Assembly (NCBI GenBank): GCA_001600415.1
Contig: BCJX01000003.1
Location: forward strand, 2,052,667 to 2,116,666
Length of the DNA: 64,000 nucleotides
Source: Pascua guehoae
Taxonomy: Eukaryota > Basidiomycota > Tremellomycetes > Trichosporonales > Trichosporonaceae
Direction of reading: 5' to 3'
Positions 1-9,943 of the stretch are shown one piece after another. A model generated the notes under the pieces. The model was not told the DNA's origin, did no database searches, and worked only from the letters and a program-made list of their open reading frames with translations. Both the position numbers and the translations under genes were made by a program. Each line of letters opens with the position of its first letter. Position 1 is the first letter of the stretch.

Positions 1-443
1 GGAGAAGGGGGAGGGAGAAGTGGGAAAGTGGGAGAGAAAAGTTGGGAGAGAGAAGGGGGGAGAGAAGGGGGGAGGGAGCAGTGGAGAGGCAAAAGTGGGA
101 CGCTTTGATATGCTGGGTGGGCAAGGTCGGCGGCTTGATCGTTGTCCACCGCTTCAGCTTGCTTGTGCTCTGCCTCATTGTCTGCAGGTTGCCTGGCCCC
201 TCCCTGCTTGTCCTCCGCTTCCCTTGTCCTCGGCCTGCTTGCCTGCCTGCCCCCGGCCGCAGGCTCCTCCTCGGCCTTGGACTCATCCTGGTCCTCGGCC
301 TCTTGCATCCCCTCGCCCGGTCAGAGGGCAAGGTCAATCAATGCGTAGAGGAAAGAGGTGGCGAGGGTACGAAAGAGAGCGAACGGCAACAACAGGCGAG
401 CAGACTCCAGAACAACCAGACACGGGACACCTCGACAACTCAC
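1..443 (-). other. Probable long intron of the dehydratase, running off the left edge
   Basis: A donor (GTGAGT) follows the last recognisable dehydratase exon at 443. From there to the window edge I find none of the expected C-terminal residues of the family. On the minus strand a reading frame starting with ATG near 315 is open to the edge. It is Glu/Ala/Gln-rich, then Pro/Leu/Ser-rich, and the final 110 bases are almost pure pyrimidine, as in an intron or leader. It may be intronic sequence or an inserted low-complexity segment. Confidence 0.4.
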
Positions 444-809
444 ACGCAATCCTTGCCAACATCCAACTCTGGATCGTCAATCCTCGCAATCATATCCTCT
501 GCATCCCTGAACACGACCGCGCGCCCCCGGTGTTTCTTGAGCTCGGCCGCCATTGCCGACTGCTTGAGGACACACCCGCTCGGCGCGAGGCGGCCTTTCA
601 GGACAACCAGGGAGGCGCCCGGTCCGAGAGGGTCAGAGAGGGGCCGCACGATATCCTGCATGAAGGGCGGGGGCAAGGCGTCGAGCTCGGCGCCGAGCGT
701 GCGGCCGGTGATGGTCATGGCGTCGAGGTGGAGGAGGGGGCGGAGGGTGTGGAGCAGTGTGGGGACGCCGCCGGCCTGGTGTTAGTGTTGGGGACGGTCG
801 GAGGCACGG

Positions 810-877
<68 letters not shown>

Positions 878-2582
878 CACTGGCCTGGAGCGTGAAGCGT
901 CTGAGGGAGAGAAGAGAGGTAGGGGGGGACAAGTTCAAGTACCCAGATTCTGCTGGACACTGGTAGCGCGAGTGGCTGCAGTGAGCCACCAACAGCGCCA
1001 GCACACCAGCATGAATGACAAGCAGCACGGACATCCGCGTAAACAACGAGCAACACCGAACACACTCGTCGCTTGACCTACCTTGTAAAAGTCCTCCATA
1101 TAGTTCTGCCCACTCGGCTTGAGATCGACCAACAACGGCGTCCGCCTCCCAATCCTATCAAAGTCTGCCATCAGCCAGACTCCCAGCTCCACAACTTGAA
1201 TTCCCTCTGTCATTGTCGTCGTCGGTACCCACCATCCAAAGTAAGATTGAGCCCCGGCATACGCCCCCCAATAGCTAGTAGATGCACGACCGCATTCGTA
1301 CTGCCCCCAATGGCCTGGAGCACCGTGATGGCGTTCTCAAACGAGGCGCGCGAGAGCACCTCGCTCGGGCGCCGGAGGGCCGTGGCCGCCAACTTGCCCG
1401 TGAGCTCGGCGACGCGGAGGCGCTGCGAGCCGTTGGCGGGCGGGCAGGCCGAGGCGAGGGGCGCAATGCCGAGGGCTTCCGAGAGGCAGGCCATGGTCGA
1501 GGCTGTGCCCATGACGCCGCACGTCTGGTGTTAGCTGCCGTCTGTGGTCTGCGGTGTTGGTGCAGCGTGGACGCCGGCTCGCTCCCGGCTCGAGGGCGAC
1601 ATGACCTTATCGCCCTGCCGTATGTGCACCAGTGTCCCGCACAACACCCAGACACCAGTTATGTTATCGCCCATCACGACTTCAGCACACCACTCACGCC
1701 CGAACTCGGCACGAGCTCATTGCCCACATTGCCAATCTCCTCGATATCAATCTCCCCCGCACGGTACTTGGCCCAGTACCCCCGGCAGTCGGTACACGCG
1801 CCCACGCGGACGCCCCGGTGCGAGCCCGTGACCATGGGCCCGACGACGAGCTGGATCGCGGGCACGTCGGCCGAGATGGCGCCCATGAGCTGCGCGGGCA
1901 CCGTCTTGTCGCAGCCGCCAATGAGGACGACGGCGTCCATGGGCGCGGCGCGGAGCATTTCCTCCGTGTCCATGCTCATGAGGTTGCTGTGTGTCAGGCG
2001 TGTGTCCTTGTGCACCATGGTTGGCAGAGAGAGAGGGAGGGTTGAGGAAGAGAGTTGGCACGGACAGGGGGTGGCATGGATGGGGGGTGGCATGGATAGG
2101 GGGCAGACGTACCGCAGAAACATCGAGGTGGGGTACGCAAACGACTCGTGCAGCGAGATGGTCGGGAACGGCACCGGCAGCGCGCCCTCGAGGAGCACGC
2201 CGCGCTTGACCGCCTCGAGGAGCTGGGGGACATTGGCGTGGCAGGGGTTGTACCCGCTCTGTTGCGAGTCAGATACCAGCACTCGCCACCACTTGGCCAA
2301 CGGAGGCACGAATGGGCACTAGAATAGCGGGAGTTTAACAGACCTGGGTATCGGCAATCCCGATAATCTTGCGGTCCAGCGCGTCGTCAGAGTAGCCGGC
2401 GCCCTTGATAAACGCCTTGCGCAGGAAGAGGGAAAAGTCCGTGTCGCCGTAGTTTGTCAGGCCTGGTGTGAGCCATGAGTATGGGTGGGAATGTACGCAC
2501 CTGCACGCAGGCCGGATTCTGGTGGCGGTGAGCCCGGCATGGTGGTGTGGTGAGTGACAAACGGCTGGGAGGTGGGGTTCAT
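444..2582 (-). CDS. IlvD/Edd family dehydratase (dihydroxy-acid or sugar-acid dehydratase), 3' end missing
   Basis: Fe-S dependent dehydratase that turns a 2,3-dihydroxy acid or aldonate into a 2-keto acid. Seven exons were read: 2582/2540-2501, 2462-2344, 2258-2113, 1986-1698, 1524-1233, 1164-1082 and 775-444. Family landmarks appear in order: NYGDTDFSLFLRKAF, GGCDKTVPAQLMGA (first Fe-S cysteine), ACTDCRGYW (second), TCGVMGTASTMAC (third), AIGGSTNAVVHL, DLKPSGQNYMEDF, and MTITGRTLG with NLAP-type KGRLAPSGCVLKQSA. The start is either ATG 2582 or ATG 2540, both just upstream of the first intron. About 130 C-terminal residues normal for the family are not found, so the gene either continues left of the window behind a long intron or is truncated. 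The sequence resembles the sugar-acid branch as much as true ILV3, so the substrate is open. Confidence 0.8.
812..875. repeat. 64-base G homopolymer inside a dehydratase intron
   Basis: An uninterrupted run of G on the plus strand (C on the coding strand). It lies within the 306-nt intron 776-1081, whose flanking exons join in frame (EDFYK then AGGVPTL). Length in a real genome is likely variable, and assembly error is possible. Confidence 0.9.
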
Positions 2583-3012
2583 GGCGACTGCTGTTGACGT
2601 CGGTGGTCGCCTGATGATGCCGGGTTGCGTTATCGGCCACATCCGAATATGGGGTCTAGTTGCCGAGATGGCCGCGAGTTGCCGTCGTCTGCCAACCACA
2701 AGTGGCGGGTTTGTCCTCGTCCCAAGGATATGCAATGGCTCGGTGTGCGACTGAGATCGAAAGCGAACGTTGCAAGGCGGTGTGGGTGTACAGCGGTGCT
2801 GTAGCAATGGCTGAAGTGCATGTTCAATCATGCATGCACAAGGTACGAAAGGAAAGCCGAGCCCACCGGGTGGCAAGTGAGGAAGTGTGCGACTGCGGGC
2901 AAGCACCGGGCCGCCGTTGTCGCGGCCACTAAACCAGAAGGCACACCACCAGCTTCTCACTGTGCCTCGTCAGCGTCTCCGTCCTCTTGGGTTCGATTTG
3001 ATATACTGGTAC
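2583..3012. other. Intergenic, no gene seen
   Basis: Upstream region of the dehydratase and downstream flank of the first family A gene. The minus strand at about 2951-2985 carries GCTGACGAGG followed by a CAG. Copies 2 and 3 of family A have a similar branch site and acceptor in the same place, so this is probably a final intron of the family A gene. Confidence 0.4.
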
Positions 3013-4677
3013 TTACACGCGCATCCCGTTTGAAAATTGTGTACAGACTGGGGACAGTGACCCGCTTCTTGTCGTCTCCTTGCTGTGATCGCTTATCAGC
3101 ACCAAATTTCTGCTGTACCGTAATTTGCTTGTGCAAACCTTCTTTAGGACCTTGGGGTGGCAATGACTGCACCAAGTATGTCCGTCCGCCAGCGATGGAT
3201 CTTTGAAGGCCTGTATGTGCTTGCGGAGCTCGCCCTCGATTCTCGTGTAAATGTTCTCGGTAGTCGGGTTCAATTGCCTCACGCTTCCTACCGTCACGCT
3301 TCGACACGTGCCCCCGCTTACGATGAGGGCACGGGCAATAGTGTCAAATCTAGGGAGCATGCGCCGAACGGCGGCCTTGGACGGAACGTTGTCGGGAGGA
3401 AATGAGGGGACATGGAGGCAGAGGTCGACGCGAGGAAGGTTTTCATGAGAGAAGGTCGCCCACTCGGCCTCATCGTCTACCTGGTCGCTTTGACACGAGT
3501 AGAAGATCGTCATCCTTTCGAGATTGTGGAAGTGTTCCTTCCAATCAAATGACCGAAAGATTTCCACAAAAGGGGTGGATGAGGAAACCATGTTGAACAC
3601 AACCCATTCAATCTGGTGTCGAGCGGCTGTTGCAATTTGTGAAACGGTTTCAATCGTTACTGGGCTAACAAGACAGAGGAATGGAATTGCCGATGACTGT
3701 CGGCGATGCCGTGCGTTGAACAGCCAGACGATAAACTCGTGCCTGACGTGCGCTCCCATCAGGCGATGGACACGAGCGGTGGTGATCGGATGCGCGTCCT
3801 CACCGATGACAACATCAGGCCAAGCGTTCAGTGTTATAGTATACTCGACTTGAACGTTCCAATGCGAAGGGAGGTGGCGGTTTTGTGAGTATACCAGCAT
3901 GGGGAGAATAAACCCGTCAAGTGGGACTATCACGTGGTTCCGGGCCCCAACGACTTTGACTTGGTTCGGTCCCCGGCACAGCACGTAACTGCCGTCCGAA
4001 AGCTCGATGCGGCGCAGCCGTGGCAAGTCGGTAATGAACCTTGCAATACCCCCCAAATGGTAGCACAACGGGAGGCAGTCGCGAAAACTGAGGACAGTAA
4101 TGCTCTTTCGGTAAACCGTTGCACGTGCCTGCTCTTTGTCAGCGCGACGCTTCAATTGAAGGGTACGGTGATGACGAACAGTGGGTATCCTCTCCAAGTA
4201 GTGGGCGCAATCCGTCCAGGAAAAGGGCACCCCCGAGAACAATGCGATCGTGGCTTCCGCAAACGTACGCCGGTCGAGCGTGAGCAACTTTGCCATTTTA
4301 CGCTTGGTTTTATGGGCATCGAGGAACTCGAGGATGCAGAGGCGGATGTGGGGGATGGACCAGGCACGTGAAGCGAGTTCGCGGGTACGGGTCGACGGTT
4401 TCCCACGCGTCCACACCGTGAATTTTGCGGTACGACGGTCTGCGAGTCGAGAGGGCTGATCACTATGAGATTCCATCGTGTCCTTGTTGGGCGCGAGGAG
4501 CTTCATAACTGCCCGCTTGGTTGTCTGGGCGCACTTGAGAATGCGGTGGCGGATGTTTGGGATAGACCAGGCGCGTGAAGCGAGTTCGAGGGTACGGACC
4601 GACTCGATGGGTGGACCGCCTGGGTCGATGGGTCCTTGATCGGCACCAGACTGCATGGCAGCTGGAACGTTGGCCAT
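3013..4677 (-). CDS. F-box-like family A protein, copy 1 (internally duplicated N-terminus)
   Basis: I do not recognise a named family beyond an F-box-like look. Exons 4677-4180 and 4128-3013 encode about 537 aa. The start chosen is ATG 4677 (MANVPAAMQ); the open frame runs up to 5172, but that part is low-complexity leader-like sequence. A module reading LASRAW-SIP-IR-x-ILxxx (hydrophobic, F-box-like) occurs twice, at about residues 30 and 105, followed by LLTLDRRTF and a long region with leucine-repeat-like segments. The C-terminus has GGTCRSV and GHTWCSHCHP, with a CxxC pair. The 51-nt intron 4129-4179 has donor GTTCGT, branch GCTGAC and acceptor CAG at the same place as in copies 2 and 3; here it is readable in frame without a stop, so retention would add 17 residues. 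Confidence 0.7.
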   Translation of the reverse strand: MANVPAAMQSGADQGPIDPGGPPIESVRTLELASRAWSIPNIRHRILKCAQTTKRAVMKLLAPNKDTMESHSDQPSRLADRRTAKFTVWTRGKPSTRTRELASRAWSIPHIRLCILEFLDAHKTKRKMAKLLTLDRRTFAEATIALFSGVPFSWTDCAHYLERIPTVRHHRTLQLKRRADKEQARATVYRKSITVLSFRDCLPLCYHLGGIARFITDLPRLRRIELSDGSYVLCRGPNQVKVVGARNHVIVPLDGFILPMLVYSQNRHLPSHWNVQVEYTITLNAWPDVVIGEDAHPITTARVHRLMGAHVRHEFIVWLFNARHRRQSSAIPFLCLVSPVTIETVSQIATAARHQIEWVVFNMVSSSTPFVEIFRSFDWKEHFHNLERMTIFYSCQSDQVDDEAEWATFSHENLPRVDLCLHVPSFPPDNVPSKAAVRRMLPRFDTIARALIVSGGTCRSVTVGSVRQLNPTTENIYTRIEGELRKHIQAFKDPSLADGHTWCSHCHPKVLKKVCTSKLRYSRNLVLISDHSKETTRSGSLSPVCTQFSNGMRV

Positions 4678-5703
4678 CGAGTATCCCCAAGTGGCCTGGC
4701 CGCGCGCAGTTGGAGGGGTATCGGTGGGTGGAGACGTTGGAATAGAATGAGTCGATGAAGAGGAAGAGTGGCCTGGTGGCGAACGGGTGCCGAACGGGTG
4801 GCGAAAGGGGGTGGCGATAGGGTGAGTGTTTGTGTACTGTATTGAGCGATAGAGCGATGGGTAGATTGAGTGCGCGTGCGCGAGTAGGTATATGTAGAGG
4901 GCCCGCGGCGGCTGAAGTGGACGTGCGACAAAGCGAGTGTGTGAGCGTGCGAGGCTAGAGTTTCTGAACTGCACAGCAATGCCTCGTCGTATTCTCGTTT
5001 GATCGACACTGGCCGGCAGCGAACTGGTGCGTGTGCGTGTGTGTGTGTGGGCTGTGGGCTGTGGGCTGTGGGCTGTGGGGGGTCGCTGGGTGGGGACACT
5101 GGACTGGGTGTAAAGAGACGATGGATACAAGTTTTGCAAAGGAAAATAGAAACAAGTCGGGACGAGATCCAAAAAAGGAAATGAGCGAGTGGATGATGGA
5201 TGGCCGAGTGGCGCGTGGCGACAATGTTACCCACACATGCCCCCGTGGTGCCCCACCCGCCCAACATGCCAACACCAGGGACTTGGGCCATTTTACAGCT
5301 GGAAGCGATCAGCGGTGCAGACCATTCACAGGTAACCATAATAGGGAGCAATGCATTGGCCTGGCACTTGATGGCGTTTAACAGAGCTCTGCTGAACCAC
5401 GCAAACTATGTACTGTAGCTTGAACAGCAGGGTAACGGGCATGTCCCTTTTGAATCGACACGCCCTCGCTGGGTGTGTAACTGCCACATTGGTCGCACAA
5501 ATTCCTTGGAATCATAGTGATTCACCGTATTCAAACAATGCAAGGACGTTACAAAGGCCAGGTCCGCACAGCTATACATACTGCATAGGGAGAGGAATAC
5601 ATATCACAAGCTCAATGCTGCGTTTCGTCAGCACTAGCACCCTTCACCTTGTACTGCCATCTCAGACTTGAACTCACCCGTGCTGTCCGCTATCGATTCG
5701 CTG
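4678..5703. other. Intergenic between family A copies 1 and 2
   Basis: Leader and promoter side of copy 1. It holds a GCTGTGG simple repeat at about 5047-5080 next to a GTGTGT run. The word CAATGCATTGGCCTGG (5349-5366) recurs at about 7370-7387 upstream of copy 2, showing that flanking DNA was duplicated with the genes. No separate gene seen. Confidence 0.5.
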
Positions 5704-7006
5704 CTAACTCGACGGGTAGCAGCGACGGCACCATGTGTGCCCTACAGGAAGCCAGTCGTCCTTGAAGGACGTAAAATGCTCTTTGAGCATGAGGGTTACA
5801 GGTACGGAGACTATTGCCTCTATATTGCCGTCAATGTGGTATGTCACCACTGGCGGACTACCGCAGTGACCGCCCATGAGGATGACGCCGCGTACAATAG
5901 TGTCAAAGCTCGGGAGTCTGCTTAGAACATCAAGGTCGGTTGGAACAGTGTCAAGAGGGAACCCGCCGACATGCAGGTCCATCTGGAGGCTAGAGAGGTT
6001 TGGGCCGGGGACGGGTGTGGGAGAGGTCCAGTCGTGCTCGTAGTCGTCGTCTGGTCCGTGACAGAAATAAGTGATTTGCAAATCGCGGAGGCTGGGGAAA
6101 TGTCCACCCCAGTTGAAAGACACCACTTCGCGAAAGGTTGTGAATGCGAAGTGCATTGCGATAAGCAGGGTTTCAAGTTGGTCGCGAGCAGCTGCAGCAA
6201 TCATTGAGAGGTGTTCCACAGTCGGTGGGACAGTCACAACGAGCCCCGGGATTGGCGGTGCCTGCTTTTGATGGCGCGCTGCCAGCAGCCAGATTAGCAG
6301 CTGGCAGTTGGCAACTATCGCAAGGCGTTGGACATTAACAGTTATGAGCGGATGCGCGTTGGGGCCGACAGAGACAGGGGTGACAGCTACTAGCGTGATG
6401 TCGAAGTCAACGGCAACATTCCAGCCCGATGAGAGGTGGTGCTCGAACGTCAGGGGAGCCATGATTCCACTGGAATCGATCCCCAGTGTTCGCTTTAGGT
6501 GGAGTCGGAGACCGTTGCCGCCGAGTGGAAACAGCTTGCTTTGTGGGAGGAATAGCTGCCGGAGTCGTGGGCATTGCTCAAGGATTGTGTCGATGTCACC
6601 GCAGAGGTGGGCGCAAAGGAAGTGCTCGCTAAAGTCGAGCGCAACCACACTGTGTTGATAAACGACTCGACGTTGCTGTGTGGTGTCAGCCTAACGCTTT
6701 TTGTGATATGCGCTACTAATGACGAACCAAGGAGACACTGGTGGTGAAGTCATGTATTGCCAAGGGCGTAAAATAGGTGTCGGAGAATAGTGCAAGCACA
6801 ACTTCGGGAAAGGAGCGCTTGTCTAGAGTGAGAAGCTCAGCCACGGCCCGCTTGGACACTCGGCTTTCGAGGTACTGGAGAATGTCGAGCCGGATATGGT
6901 CTATCGACCAGACGAGTGACGCGAGCTGGCGGGTGCGGATAATGTCGGGTGTCGCTGGGTTGGGAGTGGCCCGAAACATGAGCGTCTTCCTCAGGCGGCT
7001 GAACAT
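5704..7006 (-). CDS. F-box-like family A protein, copy 2
   Basis: Exons 7006-6728 and 6675-5704 encode about 416 aa from ATG 7006. The N-terminal half has LASLVW-SID-HIRLDILQYL and LLTLDKRSFPE, matching copies 1 and 3. The C-terminus has GGHCGS and GHTWCRRCYP with the CxxC pair, ending at a TAG four codons later. The exons are in different frames and need removal of a 52-nt intron (6676-6727; GTTCGT donor, GCTGAC branch, CAG acceptor), which contains two in-frame stops. With that intron removed the gene reads as intact. Role unknown; a substrate-recruiting (SCF adaptor) function is a guess from the N-terminal module only. Confidence 0.7.
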
Positions 7007-7587
7007 GCTGGCATGGTGGTGGCGACGGCGCTTAGTGGCAAAGGGTTAGGGAGGTTGAGGTGGAGAGACAGAGAGGTGAGAGGGGGGGAGGGGAGAGATG
7101 GGTCTCGAGAGGGGGGTGGAAGGTGGTGAGTTGACAGAGAACGGGGTGGTGGGGATGAAGGTTGAATTGGTAAGAGTGAGAGTGAAAGGGCAAAGCCAAA
7201 CACTGATACTATACTGTGAGTTCATGTTGAGGCAAAGTGGCGGTGTGACCGGGGGGAGGGATGCGGGGCCCAGAACCCATTTGAGGCAACAACACAGACA
7301 CGTGGCTATGTGTATCACAGCATCAGCGTCTCACACTCACAGACAGCTACGACAATGCCTGATATGGAACAATGCATTGGCCTGGATTTTAGCCGTATCG
7401 ACGAGTACATGGGCTACCAAGCTCGGGTGGAAGAGTGAAGCTCGCCCATATAGAAACAATCCAGTATGGCGAAAGGATGGGGGGGCAGAAAGGTATAGAC
7501 AGGTGAAAAATAATCGGCAGAGATGAGGACATATCGCCAGGCTCAATGCTGTCCCTCGTCAGCACCATCCACAAGTCCCGCTGAGGC
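7007..7587. other. Intergenic between family A copies 2 and 3
   Basis: Purine-rich on the plus strand (pyrimidine-rich leader of copy 2) up to about 7120. It then holds the CAATGCATTGGCCTGG word near 7370 and a copy of the GCTGACGAGGGACAG branch/acceptor near 7545-7565. That acceptor lies downstream of copy 3 on the minus strand, consistent with a 3' intron there. Confidence 0.4.
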
Positions 7588-8952
7588 TTATCTCACAATG
7601 CTGCCAGATGTTGGGTGACAGTGACGGCACCACGAGTGCCCCACCGTCGCCAGCGACTCATCGCTGAACGTCCGCACGTGCTGTCGGATTTCGTCTTGCA
7701 GCGTCGCGAGGAGGAGCTTGAGTTCAGCGTCAACGGAGTAGCTGGTTACCCTAACGCTTTGGCATGTGCCTCCGAAAAGGATGACAGCACGGGCAATTGC
7801 GTTGAAGTTGGGGAGCGATTGCCGAACGTAGTGTGAGGACAGGTCGTTCTGCAGGCTGCGGTCATTCGGCAGGAGGCGGCCATTCTGCAGGACGCTGCCT
7901 ATACGGAGGTCGAGGCCAAATTCGCAGAGGTCTGGACGAGAGAACGCAGCCGGAAGGGTCCAGTCCTGGTCATCATCGACGTTGGTTCCTGGATGGCAGA
8001 TGTAGTGTATGTGCAAGCAGAGGAGATTTCGGAAGCGGCTACCCCAATCAAAAGACAGAGATATGTCCTTCAACGGTGTTTCACCGGCGCTCATGAGAAG
8101 TCGAAGTGAATGCGGCTGGTGCCGGGCAGCAACTGCGATTCTCGAAAGCACGTCCAATGTTGAGATTCTGAGGTATGCAAGTTTTTCAATACGCGAAGCC
8201 TGCCGGCGGTACCGTTCGTCGAGCACCCAAAGTAGATCCTCGGGGTAGATTTCAGTGAGAAGTTCTTTGATATTCATTGTCGTGATAGAGTGCGTGTCTC
8301 GACTGATATGCGTATGGTACGGATCGTAAAGAGCGACGAGGTAGATAGTTTGAACGTTGAAGTGCGGAGGGAGGTGGTGTTCTGCCTCTGGGGGGTGAGG
8401 AACGACGCCACTTTGTGGTACCACTATGCGCACGCTCCTCGTGAGATTCCACTGATTGTCGTTGGTTGACCCATCGCGTGTTAGGCTGCAATGCGCGGGG
8501 AAGATGATGGATCGCACTCGAGGGCAGCCGTAAATTATGCGTGACACGCCTCCAAGTTTGTGGAAGTACGGAAGACAGCGACTGAAGTTTACGTGAGTGA
8601 CCCTATTCTGGTAGACTGCTCGGCGCTCCTGTTCCGTGTCAGCACGATACCTTCAGCGGTAGAGTTGATCCGAGTCACGAACCGAGGAAACACGGGGCCC
8701 GAAGGGGAGTGCAATGGCGGGAATATACTCGTCCGAGTACAAAGCGAGCGCTGCGTCTGGAAATGTGCACTTGTCCAGTGTGAGAAGTCTGGCCATGGTT
8801 CCCTTTGTTGTCTGGAATTTAAGATGAATGAGAATGTTGAGCCGGATGTGGGGGATCGACCAGACAAATAAAGCGAGTTCGCGGGCACGCGGGGATGGTT
8901 CCGTGGGCCATACTACCGTTTGCATCGGGACGGTGTTGGGTGCAGGTATCAT
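7588..8952 (-). CDS. F-box-like family A protein, copy 3
   Basis: Exons 8952-8683 and 8628-7588 encode about 436 aa. ATG 8952 was chosen; the open frame extends to 8994 but lacks an ATG there. It shows the family signature WSIPHIRLNILIHL, then LLTLDKCTFPD, a mid-region with VLDERYRRQAS (compare NARHRRQSS and AARHQKQAP in the other copies), GGTCQSV, and a terminal GHSWCRHCHP. A short repeat in the gene (CATTCTGCAGGAC and variants, about 7843-7895) encodes LQNGRLLPNDRSLQND. The 54-nt intron 8629-8682 is homologous to those of copies 1 and 2 and carries an in-frame TGA, so splicing is required. A further donor (GTGAGATAAG) overlaps the stop, so the last residues may differ. Confidence 0.7.
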
Positions 8953-9100
8953 GGTAAGAACCAAGACTGGATGGGGTTGCTGTTGAGGGCGCAACAGGAG
9001 TTCGGACGACGCGCCGGCGATTGTTGTTATGCGCGGGACAGGACAGGAAGGGTGCGAACAGGGAAGTGGAAGCTGAGATTACGCGGTCGGGTTCATGGAG

Positions 9101-9166
9101 GCTTGCAACTGGACCGCGCTTGCAACTGGACGGGCTTGCAACTGGGCGGAGGCTTGCAACTGGACG
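9101..9166. repeat. Four direct copies of GCTTGCAACTGG
   Basis: The 12-base word occurs four times with spacers of 2-6 bases, upstream of family A copy 3. Confidence 0.8.
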
Positions 9167-9457
9167 TGTATCGAACGTGGTAGTTTCACGTCGACAGTGG
9201 TTGTGAGGATTGACGTTGGGGGAGAATACGCTTGAAGGGAGAGGCGTCGAGTGCGAGGAAGACAAAAAGGATCAAGGCCGACACGCGTGGTAGTAAAGTC
9301 TGCCGAGCTTCCAAGTGAGCAGGGATGCGGGGATGTATGTCATTGGGTTGGGTCTGGCACATACCTGGCGTCTGGATTGTCCAACTCTTGAAGTCGCAAG
9401 TGCTTGTGTCGGGGTCAAGTGGAATGGGCAACAGCAGATGGAGAATGTTGTGGATTG

Positions 9458-9535
9458 AAGAGAATGGGAAAGGAAGAGAATGGGAAAGGAAGAGAATGGG
9501 AAAGGAAGAGAATGGGAAAGGAAGAGAATGGGAAG
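9458..9535. repeat. Five tandem copies of a 16-base unit AAGAGAATGGGAAAGG
   Basis: Perfect or near-perfect head-to-tail units, purine-only on the plus strand. Confidence 0.9.
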
Positions 9536-9943
9536 ACAAAGGAAGAGGGTGGTTTGTTGATGTGCACACTGTCGCACTGTTACGGATGCTTTCCACGCAC
9601 AGACCCAACGGGTGCAAGTACAGTTGTATGCCCAGAATGCCAGAATGCCAAGTATGCCCAGTGTACCAGTGTGCAACAGATGTGTATGTGGGGATCATAG
9701 GATCACCAAGCACGCACATGCATGCCCCTCCCACGTGTCCGCCACGGTGAGTGCATGAGTCATGAGTGTATGAGGATCCCAAGCATAGGTATCAGCATCG
9801 CATGGCAAGTGTTCACTATGCGACAATGCATGAGACTTGCGACTTGTGACAATGTACAACAGAGCTCTGTACGTGAGCCCGACAAACTTTGAACAGTATG
9901 ATAATAGTAGCAACAATGGGGTTTGTTTGTATCCTCCGCAATC

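Larger units (their letters stand above)
8953..9943. other. Intergenic with short tandem repeats, no gene supported
   Basis: Long open frames here are low-complexity or out-of-frame readings of repeats. The region is the upstream side of family A copy 3 and the 3' flank of the glucoamylase gene. Confidence 0.5.

Noticed and set aside
3013..5172. 719-aa reading of family A copy 1 from 5172
   Set aside because: The first 165 residues are Thr/His/Pro/Ser low complexity from leader DNA and simple repeats; the paralogs start near the F-box-like module.
6676..6727. Family A copies 2 and 3 as pseudogenes because of stop codons in the middle
   Set aside because: The stops lie inside a small intron with conserved donor, branch and acceptor; the frames rejoin exactly when it is removed.
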